Assembly (NCBI RefSeq): GCF_014874095.1
Contig: NZ_JADBEB010000001.1
Coordinates: 5,580,001-5,644,000, forward strand
Length of the DNA stretch: 64,000 nucleotides
Direction: 5' to 3'
DNA from: Plantactinospora soyae
GTDB lineage: Bacteria; Actinomycetota; Actinomycetes; Mycobacteriales; Micromonosporaceae
Part shown: positions 56,978 to 64,000 of the stretch, piece after piece
Position numbering within the stretch: the stretch's first letter is position 1
Layout: every line of letters begins with the position of its first letter
Notes under the pieces: model-generated
Database searches by the model: none
What the model saw: the letters and a program-made list of their open reading frames with translations, nothing else
Told to the model about the DNA's origin: nothing
Position numbers and translations under genes: made by a program

Positions 56978-57812
56978 CGAGTGCCCCGTCGGGGTCGTAG
57001 AAACCGGTGTCGCTGACCGCTTGGTCCAGGGCGGCGTACCGGTCCGTCCGGCCCGGCAGCCACTCCTTGAGTCCCTCCAGGTCGAGCAGTGGCCGGGCGG
57101 AGTCGTCGGCGTACGACATGCTCAGCAGCAGCTCGCCGAACTGGTCCACGAGCGCCGGATCGGCCTGCGGCGCGACTGACATGTTGCAGTGGTCGTACGG
57201 CTCCGTCTGGGCGAGCACCCGGACCGAGGCGGACGGCAGGGTCCCGTCCCGGCCGAACAGCAGCAGATTCGCGTCGATCAGGCAGGCCGCGTCGGCACGG
57301 CCGGCGAGCAGCGCGGTCGCGGCGTCACGTTCGCCGCCGATGTGGTCGCCGTGCAGGCCGACGCCCACGTCGAAGCGGAGCAGAGTGCCGTCGGCCTCCG
57401 GATCGACACCGAGGCCGCGCAGCAGCGCCAACGGCAGCAGGGTCGCCTGCGGCGAGTCGACCGCACCGGTCGCGACGGTCCGGCCCCGCAGGTCGCCGGG
57501 GGAGTGCAGGTCGGAGTCCGCCCGTACCACGATCACCGAGGTGAGGTCGCGGTCCGTGTCGCGCATCGCGACGGTGCGCAGGGGAAGGCCGCGGGCCCGG
57601 GCCAGCCGCTCGGCGCGGATCCAGGCCAGCGGTGAGTTCCAGGCCAGGTCGATCCGGCCGGCGAGCAGGTCCTCGACCTGCCGTTCGTAGTGCGAGTAGA
57701 GCACGTAGTCCAGGTCCAGGCCACGCGCCCGGAACCAGGCCCGGAAGCCGTCCCAGATGGTCACGACCTTCGGGTCGTAGGCGACGGCGCCGAGCAGCAG
57801 CGGGCGGCTCAC
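56955..57812 (-). CDS. Signal-less PhnD-like substrate-binding-fold protein
   Basis: A 285-residue protein with the PhnD/transferrin-like (phosphate/phosphite/phosphonate-binding) fold: LLLGAVAYDPKVVTIWDGFR, then YERQVEDLLAGRIDLAWNSP, VIVVRADSDLHSPGDLRGRT and AALLAGRADAACLIDA-type patterns. There is no signal peptide or lipobox, and no permease or ATPase is adjacent. It should therefore be cytoplasmic, as in the Thi5 class or as a ligand carrier. The GTG at 57812 overlaps the stop of the flavoenzyme gene (GTGA), and its own stop lies within the di-iron gene. The strict overlap with two oxidoreductase genes suggests a substrate chaperone or an enzyme that reuses this fold. Confidence 0.75.
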   Translation of the reverse strand: MSRPLLLGAVAYDPKVVTIWDGFRAWFRARGLDLDYVLYSHYERQVEDLLAGRIDLAWNSPLAWIRAERLARARGLPLRTVAMRDTDRDLTSVIVVRADSDLHSPGDLRGRTVATGAVDSPQATLLPLALLRGLGVDPEADGTLLRFDVGVGLHGDHIGGERDAATALLAGRADAACLIDANLLLFGRDGTLPSASVRVLAQTEPYDHCNMSVAPQADPALVDQFGELLLSMSYADDSARPLLDLEGLKEWLPGRTDRYAALDQAVSDTGFYDPDGALGADDYRP

Positions 57813-58978
57813 TGGGCCGGCCCGTCCAGCAGCGGCAGGCCGGTCAGGGCCCGGCCCACGAAGTCCAGCAACGCTGGCGTCGTCGGCGCCATCACCCGGG
57901 CCGCCCGGGAGTCCCGGAACCGGCGTTCGATCCCCAGCTCCTTGCGGAACGCGGCGCCGCCACACACCGTCATCGCCAGGTCGGCGACCTCGGCGGCGCT
58001 GCCGTCCGCCGCCGCCTTGACCTCCAGCACCAGCAGTTGCGCCTCGTCGTCTCCCTGCTCGAGGGCGGTCAGCGTGCTGTCGAGGAGCGCCCGGGTGCGG
58101 TCCGTCTCGATCCGCATCCGCGCCAGCACCGCCCGGGACTCGGGCTGCTGTGCCAACGACCGGTCCAGGTGCCCGAGGCGGGTCCGGGTCAGGTGTCCCG
58201 TCGCCTCGCGGGTCACCGCCTGCATGAGGCCGACGCTCGCGGCGGCGTTGAGCAGGAGGAACCACGGCAGTACGGCGGTGAGCGCCAGATCCAGGCCGGT
58301 GCCGTCCGCACCGAGCAGCGCCGTCCGGGACACCCGTACGTCGCTGCCGGTGACCGGTCGGGAGTCGTTGCCGCGCAGTCCCAACCCGTCGAACTCGGGA
58401 CCGACCGACAGCCCTTCTGTGCCGGTGCGGACCAGCCAGAGCGACATCGGCCCCGCCGCGGCCAGCGGCCGGCTCGACCAGACGTAGCTGTCGGCGTGAC
58501 CGGCCGAGGTGACCCAGCTCTTCCGGGCGTCCAGCCGCACCTCGTCGCCGTCGTCCGTCGCGGTGCTCACCGGCGCCCAGAAGTGGCTGCGTGAGCCCGT
58601 CTCGGAGAAGGCGAGGGTGCTCAGGTGGCGCCCGGCGGCGACCTCCCGCAACTCGTCGGCGCGGCCGGTCGCGGCCAGCGCGGCAACCGCGCTGTAGTGC
58701 ATCATCGTCACCATCGCGGTCGAGCCGCAGGCCGCCGAGAGCTGCCGTACCACGTCGGTGGCGGCCCGGAGCCCCTCGCCACCCCCGCCGTACTCAGTGG
58801 GCACGGTAAGGGCGAGCAGGCCCGTCTCGGCCAGCGCGGCGACGGCCTCGCGGGGGAACGAGCCGGACCGATCGACGGATTCCGCCCCGGGTACGACGAT
58901 CTCCTTGACGATCCGGTCCAAGGAATCCTGGTACTTCAAAGCGCCCTCCCCGGGCTCGGCCAACTCCAGCACCGCCAT
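57809..58978 (-). CDS. Acyl-CoA-dehydrogenase-like flavoenzyme (DszC/SfnB-like)
   Basis: A 389-residue FAD/FMN enzyme of the acyl-CoA dehydrogenase fold: LALTVPTEYGGGGEGLRAAT, LAFSETGSRSHFWAPVSTAT, ARKSWVTSAGHADSYVWSS and DFVGRALTGLPLLD. The catalytic glutamate position near the C-terminus is not the canonical one of fatty-acid dehydrogenases. The TEGLSVGPEFDGLGLRGNDS segment resembles the monooxygenase-type relatives (DszC, SfnB, DnmZ). It is the first gene of the three-gene overlapping operon. I chose ATG 58978. A TTG at 59005 would add nine residues. The substrate is unknown, and a sulfur- or nitrogen-containing compound is a guess from the relatives. Confidence 0.8.
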   Translation of the reverse strand: MAVLELAEPGEGALKYQDSLDRIVKEIVVPGAESVDRSGSFPREAVAALAETGLLALTVPTEYGGGGEGLRAATDVVRQLSAACGSTAMVTMMHYSAVAALAATGRADELREVAAGRHLSTLAFSETGSRSHFWAPVSTATDDGDEVRLDARKSWVTSAGHADSYVWSSRPLAAAGPMSLWLVRTGTEGLSVGPEFDGLGLRGNDSRPVTGSDVRVSRTALLGADGTGLDLALTAVLPWFLLLNAAASVGLMQAVTREATGHLTRTRLGHLDRSLAQQPESRAVLARMRIETDRTRALLDSTLTALEQGDDEAQLLVLEVKAAADGSAAEVADLAMTVCGGAAFRKELGIERRFRDSRAARVMAPTTPALLDFVGRALTGLPLLDGPAQ

Positions 58979-59103
58979 GTTGCCGCCCGGTTGTCGCGCT
59001 GACAACTGCCAAGTGTCTCGTCGTCACCGAGTAGTCGGGGCCGCCCGACCCGGTACCTGCCCGAGCGTGACGCGGCGCCGATCGAGTCCCGCCACGCCTA
59101 CGG

Positions 59104-60867
59104 TCAGGTCAGCACCAGGATGTTGTAGTAGTCGAGCCGGTCGATGGTCACCCGCAGCCGGCCCTGGCGGCAGGAGGAGGCCGGCACCTCCGACCCCGCG
59201 AAGTCGGGAGAGATCTTGATCACTCGTCGGGGGCAGGACGGCAGGTCGACCTCCACGCCGAAGCCGGTCTGCGGAACGATCGCCAGGTCGTAGTTGTGGT
59301 TGACCAGGTGCAGCGTGCGCGCTCCGCTGCCGCGCTGTACGAGCAGACTCGCCGCGACGTTGCCGGTGCCGACCCGTACGGCCTGGGTCCCGTGGTCGTT
59401 GTTCCGGTAGAGCGATCGGTGCTCCTTGTAGAACTGGCTGTACGTCCGGAAGAAGCCCAGCATGCCGGACTGTTCCGCGGTCGGGCTGCCGATCGTGTCC
59501 TTGAGGTGGAAGGCCGGGAAGATGCCGTTGGCGTACGCCTCGGCGCCGAAGATCTGCCAGTAGTCCTTCTTCTCGGCCAGCGGCAGGTTCAGGTAGTTGG
59601 TCATCATGTCGTTCGGCCAGTCGATGAAGACCGCCACCGGTACGTCCCCGGCGATCCGTCGGCTCTGCTCCTTGAGGTACCGGTAGTTGGCCTGCAACGA
59701 CTTGGCGCCGTTGAGGTGGCCGTCGCGCACCGGCACGTAGTCGGCGCCCCGGAAGTCGGGCGTCTGCTCGTCGGGGTTCCACGGGTACATCCCGACACTG
59801 TTGAAGTCCACGTACGGCAGCAACCCGTTCGAACTGATCAGCAGGTGGCGGCCGGCCGTGCTCCGGGCGTACGCCCGCAGTTCGTCGACCATCTCCCTCC
59901 AGTATCGCCGCAGGTAGCTGACGGTGAACGAGGTGTCGTCGGCGTACATCCGGTTGGCGGTCACCCGGCCCCACTCGGCGGCCAGCGGGTTGCCGGAGGT
60001 GAGCGGGTCGAGGTTCCAACCGTTGGTCCGCAGGTACCGCCGGTAGTGGAAGTTGCGGGCGAGGTCGTCGGCGGGAACGTCGCTCCGGACGAGGTTGTCG
60101 TCGGTCATGCCGAACCGGGACTTCCAGTCGGCGGCCGTGAAGTCCGGGTACTTCGTCAGCAGGTACCGGTTGAAGTCGGCGATGGCGTAGTCGTCGAATC
60201 CCTCGTTGCCGTTGAAGCCGTACTTCTGCCCGCCACTGAACCCGGCGTTCACCTCGTCGAGGTTGATCCCGTCCACGCCGCCGTCGATCTGGATTTTGGC
60301 CCAGTCGAGCAGGTATTCACGGTATCTCGGGTTGAACATGTTGCCCCGGCGCGCGGGATCGGGGAACCCGAACTCGTCATGCGGTACCGGGCTGTTGTCC
60401 GCGTCGCGCGTCGACATGTCGTCGAAGATCTCGGTGCTGGGGAAGTCGTGCGGGAAGATGACGCTGGCCGTCCCGCTGCCCATGAACGTGATGCCCCTGT
60501 CGTGGTAGCGCCGGATCTGGGCGAAGTCGTAGTCGGCCGCCTCGTCGCCGTTGGTGGACCATTTCCCGATCGCCCGGATGGTGACGTCGGGGACCAGTTC
60601 GTAAACCTGTGGATCCTCCTGGTCGACGTCGGACTGGCTGAAGCCGAAGACCGTGAAGTCCGTCGCCCGGGGCCGGTCGACGGTTGCGGCCGTCCGGTTG
60701 CGTACCTGCGGGACGTGCCCGGCGGCGACCTGGTCGGCGCGGGCGCCGGTCCGGTCGTCCTTCATCCCGGGTGCGGTCGGGGCGGCGGAGGCGGGCGGTG
60801 CGGGGAAGGCGAGCAGCAGCACGATGGCCAACGGGAACCAGTTCGGCGCTCCGGATCGGTGTGGCAT
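59104..60867 (-). CDS. Secreted TIM-barrel glycoside-hydrolase-like protein
   Basis: A 587-residue exported protein. The signal peptide is about 1-29 (NWFPLAIVLLLAFPAPPASA). The body begins TDFTVFGFSQSDVDQEDPQV, with a DGGVDGINLDEVN strand (Asp/Glu candidates) typical of GH-like barrels, then YWREMVDELRAYARS and FIDWPNDMMTNY. A C-terminal beta domain (about 500-587, LLVQRGSGARTLHLVNHNYD) is like those of alpha-galactosidase or GHL-type enzymes. No CBM is seen. The ATG at 60867 has GGAGGAGCGCA upstream. The gene stands alone in a 2-kb region. The substrate is unknown. Confidence 0.75.
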   Translation of the reverse strand: MPHRSGAPNWFPLAIVLLLAFPAPPASAAPTAPGMKDDRTGARADQVAAGHVPQVRNRTAATVDRPRATDFTVFGFSQSDVDQEDPQVYELVPDVTIRAIGKWSTNGDEAADYDFAQIRRYHDRGITFMGSGTASVIFPHDFPSTEIFDDMSTRDADNSPVPHDEFGFPDPARRGNMFNPRYREYLLDWAKIQIDGGVDGINLDEVNAGFSGGQKYGFNGNEGFDDYAIADFNRYLLTKYPDFTAADWKSRFGMTDDNLVRSDVPADDLARNFHYRRYLRTNGWNLDPLTSGNPLAAEWGRVTANRMYADDTSFTVSYLRRYWREMVDELRAYARSTAGRHLLISSNGLLPYVDFNSVGMYPWNPDEQTPDFRGADYVPVRDGHLNGAKSLQANYRYLKEQSRRIAGDVPVAVFIDWPNDMMTNYLNLPLAEKKDYWQIFGAEAYANGIFPAFHLKDTIGSPTAEQSGMLGFFRTYSQFYKEHRSLYRNNDHGTQAVRVGTGNVAASLLVQRGSGARTLHLVNHNYDLAIVPQTGFGVEVDLPSCPRRVIKISPDFAGSEVPASSCRQGRLRVTIDRLDYYNILVLT

Positions 60868-61043
60868 TGCGCTCCTCCGTGGGCCGTTGTCCGACGGTCT
60901 TCTGGTGGCGGGCCATTCGAGAGCATATGTCGCACGCATCAATATAGAAAGCTGTCAATTAAGCGGTGGCGAACGGGTCGCTGGGAAGGGCGGTGCGGGG
61001 ATTGCCCCGGTGGGGACAATGGGAAGGAGCGAGGGAGGTCGTC

Positions 61044-61223
61044 ATGAGCGGTGATCGTCGGAACATCGAGCGGCTGACGGACGAGGATTTCGCTTCCGTA
61101 CGGCGGATGAGGTTCGGTCGACTGCCCGCCAGGGTCATGCCGGCGGACCTGATCGAGACGGCGGAGACGGACGCTCCGCGCGACGAGGTGGAGCAGCCCC
61201 TGGTGCGCCGGGAGTGGGGATAA
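61044..61223 (+). CDS. Small protein of unknown function
   Basis: A 59-residue ORF: SGDRRNIERLTDEDFASVRR, then LPARVMPADLIETAETD and a short tail. The ATG at 61044 has a strong GGGAGGTCGTC upstream. It is rich in charged residues with no signal or membrane segment. I recognise no family. It converges with ureD with only five bases between the stops. The codon pattern and ribosome site support a real gene. Confidence 0.6.
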   Translation: MSGDRRNIERLTDEDFASVRRMRFGRLPARVMPADLIETAETDAPRDEVEQPLVRREWG

Positions 61224-61228
61224 GCCGG

Positions 61229-62143
61229 TCAACGCCAACTGAATGCCGGCGGGGTGGGGCGGCCCACCGCCTCGGACCGGGCCACCGCACAGAACTGCCG
61301 CACCTTCGCCCGGACCGGCTCGGTCTCCCGGCCGAGTACCCGGTAGACCAGGCCCGCGTCGTTCGGCAACCTGTTGGCTCCGGCGGCCAGTGGCAGCTCG
61401 TCGTCCCAGCTGGGCGGCATCCGCTCGGCCACCCGGCGGGCGCGCTCGGGTGAGGTCAGCAGTAGCACGGTGCCGAGGACGTGGAAGTCGTCGAGGACGC
61501 CGCGCCGGCCGACGCCGAACCGTGCGGGTTCGATGACGAACTTCTCCACGAACAGGTCGGGCCCGTGCGGTCGCGCGGCGCGCACGGTGGCGGAGTACAC
61601 GTCGTACTGGAAGATCTCCCCGGCCCGATGGTGCTTCCGTCCCGGCAGCAGAATCTCCGCGGCGACCATGGTGGCCGTCTCCGGCAGCGTGACGGCGGTG
61701 TGGGTGAGGAACCGGCTTCGTCGGTACGGGATGACCGGCTCCGGAAGATACTCCAGATAGGCATCCTCGCCGAGGGTGATCCGCTGGACCTGGACGGCGT
61801 AGTTCGCGTCCATCTCCTGGATCTTGTTGGCCGCCTGGGTGGTCAGGTGGACCCGGGCGCGGGCGCCGAGGGACACGTCGATCCGGTGCCGGTCGCCCTG
61901 CAGCATTCCGCCCGAGGTGGAGATGATGAACACGCAGGCCATCTCGGGCATCTCCACGTCCCAGTAGAGCGCCTGCTGCACCAGCAGCGGTGCCTGCCGG
62001 AACAGGTCGGTCAGCACCGTCCGGTCGACCCGGTGCTCGAACGCGAGTCGCAGCAGGCCGACCTTCCCCGGCGCGGCACTGGCCAGCTGGGCCGGCTCGT
62101 CCTGGTAGGGCGCCAGCTCGGGCGCGCTTCCCAGCCAGCTCAT
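61229..62143 (-). CDS. ureD: Urease accessory protein UreD
   Basis: A 304-residue UreD/UreH protein that scaffolds nickel delivery to apo-urease with UreF and Ure[35 protein letters not shown] is the family core, followed by [16 protein letters not shown] and [20 protein letters not shown]. The ATG overlaps the ureG stop (ATGA). It is the last gene of the urease accessory block. Urease structural genes must lie to the right of the window if the operon is complete. Confidence 0.92.
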   Translation of the reverse strand: MSWLGSAPELAPYQDEPAQLASAAPGKVGLLRLAFEHRVDRTVLTDLFRQAPLLVQQALYWDVEMPEMACVFIISTSGGMLQGDRHRIDVSLGARARVHLTTQAANKIQEMDANYAVQVQRITLGEDAYLEYLPEPVIPYRRSRFLTHTAVTLPETATMVAAEILLPGRKHHRAGEIFQYDVYSATVRAARPHGPDLFVEKFVIEPARFGVGRRGVLDDFHVLGTVLLLTSPERARRVAERMPPSWDDELPLAAGANRLPNDAGLVYRVLGRETEPVRAKVRQFCAVARSEAVGRPTPPAFSWR

Positions 62144-62877
62144 GCGGGTACGTCCAGCGCGTCCTCTCGTCGCGGGCCGGCCGGAGCCCCGAGGTCGGCC
62201 GAAGCCCCGAGATCGACCGAAGTTTCGAGATCGGCCGGGGGTTGGAGATCGGCCGGCGGGCTCAGGTCGAACAGTGCGTTGTGCCGGACGAGCGCGATCA
62301 GTTCGTCGATTCCCGCGCCGGACTTGCAGTTGGTGAAGACGAACGGTTTGCCGTCGCGCATCCGTGTCGCATCGTGGGCCATGACGTCCAGGTCGGCGCC
62401 GACGTGCGGTGCGAGATCCGTTTTGTTGATCACGAGGATGTCCGACCGGGAGATACCCGGGCCGTTCTTCCGTGGGATCTTGTCCCCGGCGGCCACGTCG
62501 ATCACGTAGATGAAGTAGTCGACCAGGGCCGGGCTGAAGGTGAGGGTCAGGTTGTCCCCGCCGCTCTCGATGAGCAGCAGGTCGCTGTCCGGGAAGCGTG
62601 CCTCCATGTCCTCCACCGCGGCCAGGTTCATGCTCGGGTCCTCCCGGACCGCGGTGTGTGGGCAGGCGCCGGTCTCCACCCCGATGATCCGCTCGGCCAG
62701 CAGCACGCCGGTCAGGGCCCGCCGGACGTGCGCGGCGTCCTCGGTGGTGACCACGTCGTTGGTGACCACGAGCACCCGCAACCCGCTCTCGACCAGCTTG
62801 GGCACGATCGCCTCGATGATCGCCGTCTTGCCGCTGCCGACCGGGCCCCCGACACCGATCCGGCTGACTGTCTTCAT
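62140..62877 (-). CDS. ureG: Urease accessory GTPase UreG with repetitive C-terminal tail
   Basis: A 245-residue SIMIBI GTPase for nickel insertion into urease. The P-loop is [10 protein letters not shown] (9-18), the Ni/Zn-binding motif is [11 protein letters not shown] with the conserved Cys-Pro-His, switch [15 protein letters not shown] and guanine specificity [11 protein letters not shown] are present. The catalytic part ends around residue 203. A tail of about 40 residues with xxADLx hexapeptide repeats follows, which most UreG proteins lack. The ATG at 62877 is preceded by GGGAGAG. It overlaps ureD by four bases. Confidence 0.93.
   Translation of the reverse strand: MKTVSRIGVGGPVGSGKTAIIEAIVPKLVESGLRVLVVTNDVVTTEDAAHVRRALTGVLLAERIIGVETGACPHTAVREDPSMNLAAVEDMEARFPDSDLLLIESGGDNLTLTFSPALVDYFIYVIDVAAGDKIPRKNGPGISRSDILVINKTDLAPHVGADLDVMAHDATRMRDGKPFVFTNCKSGAGIDELIALVRHNALFDLSPPADLQPPADLETSVDLGASADLGAPAGPRREDALDVPA
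62187..62258. repeat. 18-base tandem repeat in the 3' end of ureG
   Basis: Four 18-base units (62187, 62205, 62223, 62241; core CGAGATCGGCCG) encode the hexapeptide repeat P/S-A/V-D-L-x-x of the UreG tail. They are in frame, so copy number can vary without frameshift. Confidence 0.85.
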
Positions 62878-62899
62878 GATCTCTCCCAGAACTCTGCCG

Positions 62900-63601
62900 T
62901 CAATTCATGAACATGCGGACGTGCGCGTGGACGTGGGTCGCCGCCAGTACGTCGATCACCGGCCCGAAGGTGGCCATGTCATCGAGGCCCGCGCCCGCCG
63001 CCCGCCGGTACTCCTCGGCGGCGGTCGCGTTCACCGCGTACAGGATCGCCTGGGTGTCGAGGTGGTCCACCCGCATCAGCCGGATGGCCGCGCTGAGCAC
63101 CATCACCGCGACGCCGTACTGGTGGGCGGCGAAGGCGTCCTCCTCGGACAGCCCCAGACCGGCGAAGAGCGCACCGAACGCGACCGGATAGGTGACCGGG
63201 ACAGGGTCTGCGGCGGCGTCCCGGAACCGTTTGTCGAGCATGGAGTCACCGAGGATGTGCGTCGCCGCCTCGGCCAGTTTGCGCCCCATCCGGACGGTCA
63301 TCGTCCGGGCCTCCTCCGACAGCTTGCGGAGGTGGACCGCCTCGTCGGCCCGACGGATCAGGTCCAGGTCGCCCGCGACGGCGCCGCGATGCCCGGCCAG
63401 CAGCGCCACGCCGTCGCCGGTGGCGGCCAGATGGCTCACGGTACGGGTGAACTCCTCCAGGGTCGCCCGATCCCGGACCACCCCCTGTTGTACCGCCGTC
63501 TCCAGCCCTCCGGAGAAGGTGAAGGCGCCGACGGGGAACAGCGAGTCGCCGAACTGCAGGAGCTTCAGGGTCGCCGGAATGGTCGGCCTGGTCGGCGTCA
63601 T
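62900..63601 (-). CDS. ureF: Urease accessory protein UreF
   Basis: A 233-residue all-helical UreF that acts with UreD and UreG as GTPase-activating partner. [29 protein letters not shown] is the diagnostic N-terminus, then [21 protein letters not shown] and [18 protein letters not shown]. The tail ends [11 protein letters not shown]. The ATG at 63601 overlaps the ureE stop (ATGA). Confidence 0.93.
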   Translation of the reverse strand: MTPTRPTIPATLKLLQFGDSLFPVGAFTFSGGLETAVQQGVVRDRATLEEFTRTVSHLAATGDGVALLAGHRGAVAGDLDLIRRADEAVHLRKLSEEARTMTVRMGRKLAEAATHILGDSMLDKRFRDAAADPVPVTYPVAFGALFAGLGLSEEDAFAAHQYGVAVMVLSAAIRLMRVDHLDTQAILYAVNATAAEEYRRAAGAGLDDMATFGPVIDVLAATHVHAHVRMFMN

Positions 63602-64000
63602 CGGCCGACGAGGTCGGACACGTGTGAGTGCGGCGTCTGGTCGGCACCGCCGAACAGGCGGCGGGCCTCGTGCGGTGCGAGGTACGCGATGATCTCGGTG
63701 CCGGGCACGAAGTCGTACGAGATGCCGGCGAAGTCGTGGGTCCGCATCACCGAGTCCATCACCCGGCGGTCGACGGTGAGCGGCACGTACAGCCGGGTCC
63801 CCTTCACCACCGCGGGCCAGTGCTGATTGCCGATCGCGTGCCCCAGTTCGACCGCCGAGCGCAGGCCCAGCCCCGCCGGCTCGTTCTCCAGCTCCCGCAG
63901 GTCCACGACCATCACCTCGCCGAGTTGGACCCGGGCCACGATCGCGGTGGCCGCCCGCTCGTCCCAGCAGAGGACGTCCCCGTCGCGCAGCCGCGTTCCT
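63598..64000 (-). CDS. ureE: Urease accessory nickel-binding protein UreE, partial
   Basis: The visible 133 residues (from GTRLRDGDVLCWDERAATAI to the stop) are the C-terminal part of UreE, the nickel metallochaperone. Both typical UreE features are present: the peptidyl-carrier-like strand ARVQLGEVMVVDL, and MRTHDFAGISYDFVPGTEI with the conserved H of the metal site. The tail has PHSH rather than a long His-rich stretch. The N-terminus is beyond base 64000. Its stop overlaps the ureF start, giving the order ureE-F-G-D. Confidence 0.9.
   Translation of the reverse strand, partial: GTRLRDGDVLCWDERAATAIVARVQLGEVMVVDLRELENEPAGLGLRSAVELGHAIGNQHWPAVVKGTRLYVPLTVDRRVMDSVMRTHDFAGISYDFVPGTEIIAYLAPHEARRLFGGADQTPHSHVSDLVGR

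Noticed and set aside
1-64000. CRISPR arrays, rRNA or tRNA genes, intact insertion sequences
   Set aside because: I looked for repeat-spacer patterns, RNA signatures and transposase motifs and found none. The tandem repeats present are coding or junction minisatellites without spacers.

Overview
The window is very GC-rich, with GTG/TTG starts, ATGA-type gene overlaps, a mycothiol-dependent-type enzyme, a SARP regulator and an IdeR-type iron box. These point to a filamentous actinomycete. A member of the Micromonosporaceae is my best guess, but this is inferred from overall character and not from a marker gene. I saw no rRNA, tRNA, CRISPR array or intact insertion sequence.

Left part (1-13.5 kb): the end of an actinobacterial contractile injection system (CIS, also called eCIS or phage-tail-like particle). 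On the minus strand lie a tail tube gene cut by the window edge, the tail sheath, a DUF4157 protein with an extra C-terminal TIKI/ChaN-like domain, a AAA+ ATPase, a DUF4255 protein, a large exported TolB-like propeller protein and a LuxR-type regulator. A membrane-anchored protein is divergent from the regulator. An alpha/beta hydrolase on the opposite strand splits the sheath from the DUF4157 gene.

Middle part (13.6-39.3 kb): a secreted seven-repeat propeller protein faces a large SARP/AfsR regulator. Next come two decayed genes (a RibD-like reductase remnant and a frameshifted I36-inhibitor-like gene), a PadR-DUF1048-DUF1048 operon, a methyltransferase and an exported M15-like peptidase. 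A carbohydrate operon follows (aldehyde dehydrogenase, RbsA/C/B-type ABC importer, secreted discoidin-domain protein), with a 24-bp minisatellite at one gene junction. Then come an aldo/keto reductase and DoxX pair divergent from a TetR repressor, an MMPL exporter preceded by an overlapping 49-codon ORF, and an IdeR-box-controlled siderophore ABC importer.

Right part (39.4-64 kb): a copper-handling locus (CopC-like, Tat-exported DyP peroxidase, PCuAC chaperone, divergent CopC fusion protein), a twin nitroreductase, a DHA2 drug exporter and a quinate/shikimate-to-protocatechuate module (IclR, shikimate/quinate dehydrogenase, Nramp-fold transporter without the metal motif, QsuB-like dehydratase, TetR). 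After an ArsR/GNAT pair and a YceI protein comes an overlapping three-gene operon: acyl-CoA-dehydrogenase-like flavoenzyme, signal-less PhnD-like binding protein, and TusA-like/di-iron ferritin-like fusion. A secreted TIM-barrel hydrolase follows, and the window ends in the urease accessory genes ureE-F-G-D, with ureE cut by the right edge.

The least conventional pieces are the three-gene flavin/PhnD/di-iron operon, the DUF4157-TIKI-like protein of the CIS, the Nramp-fold transporter in an aromatic-acid module, and the minisatellite between coupled ABC genes.
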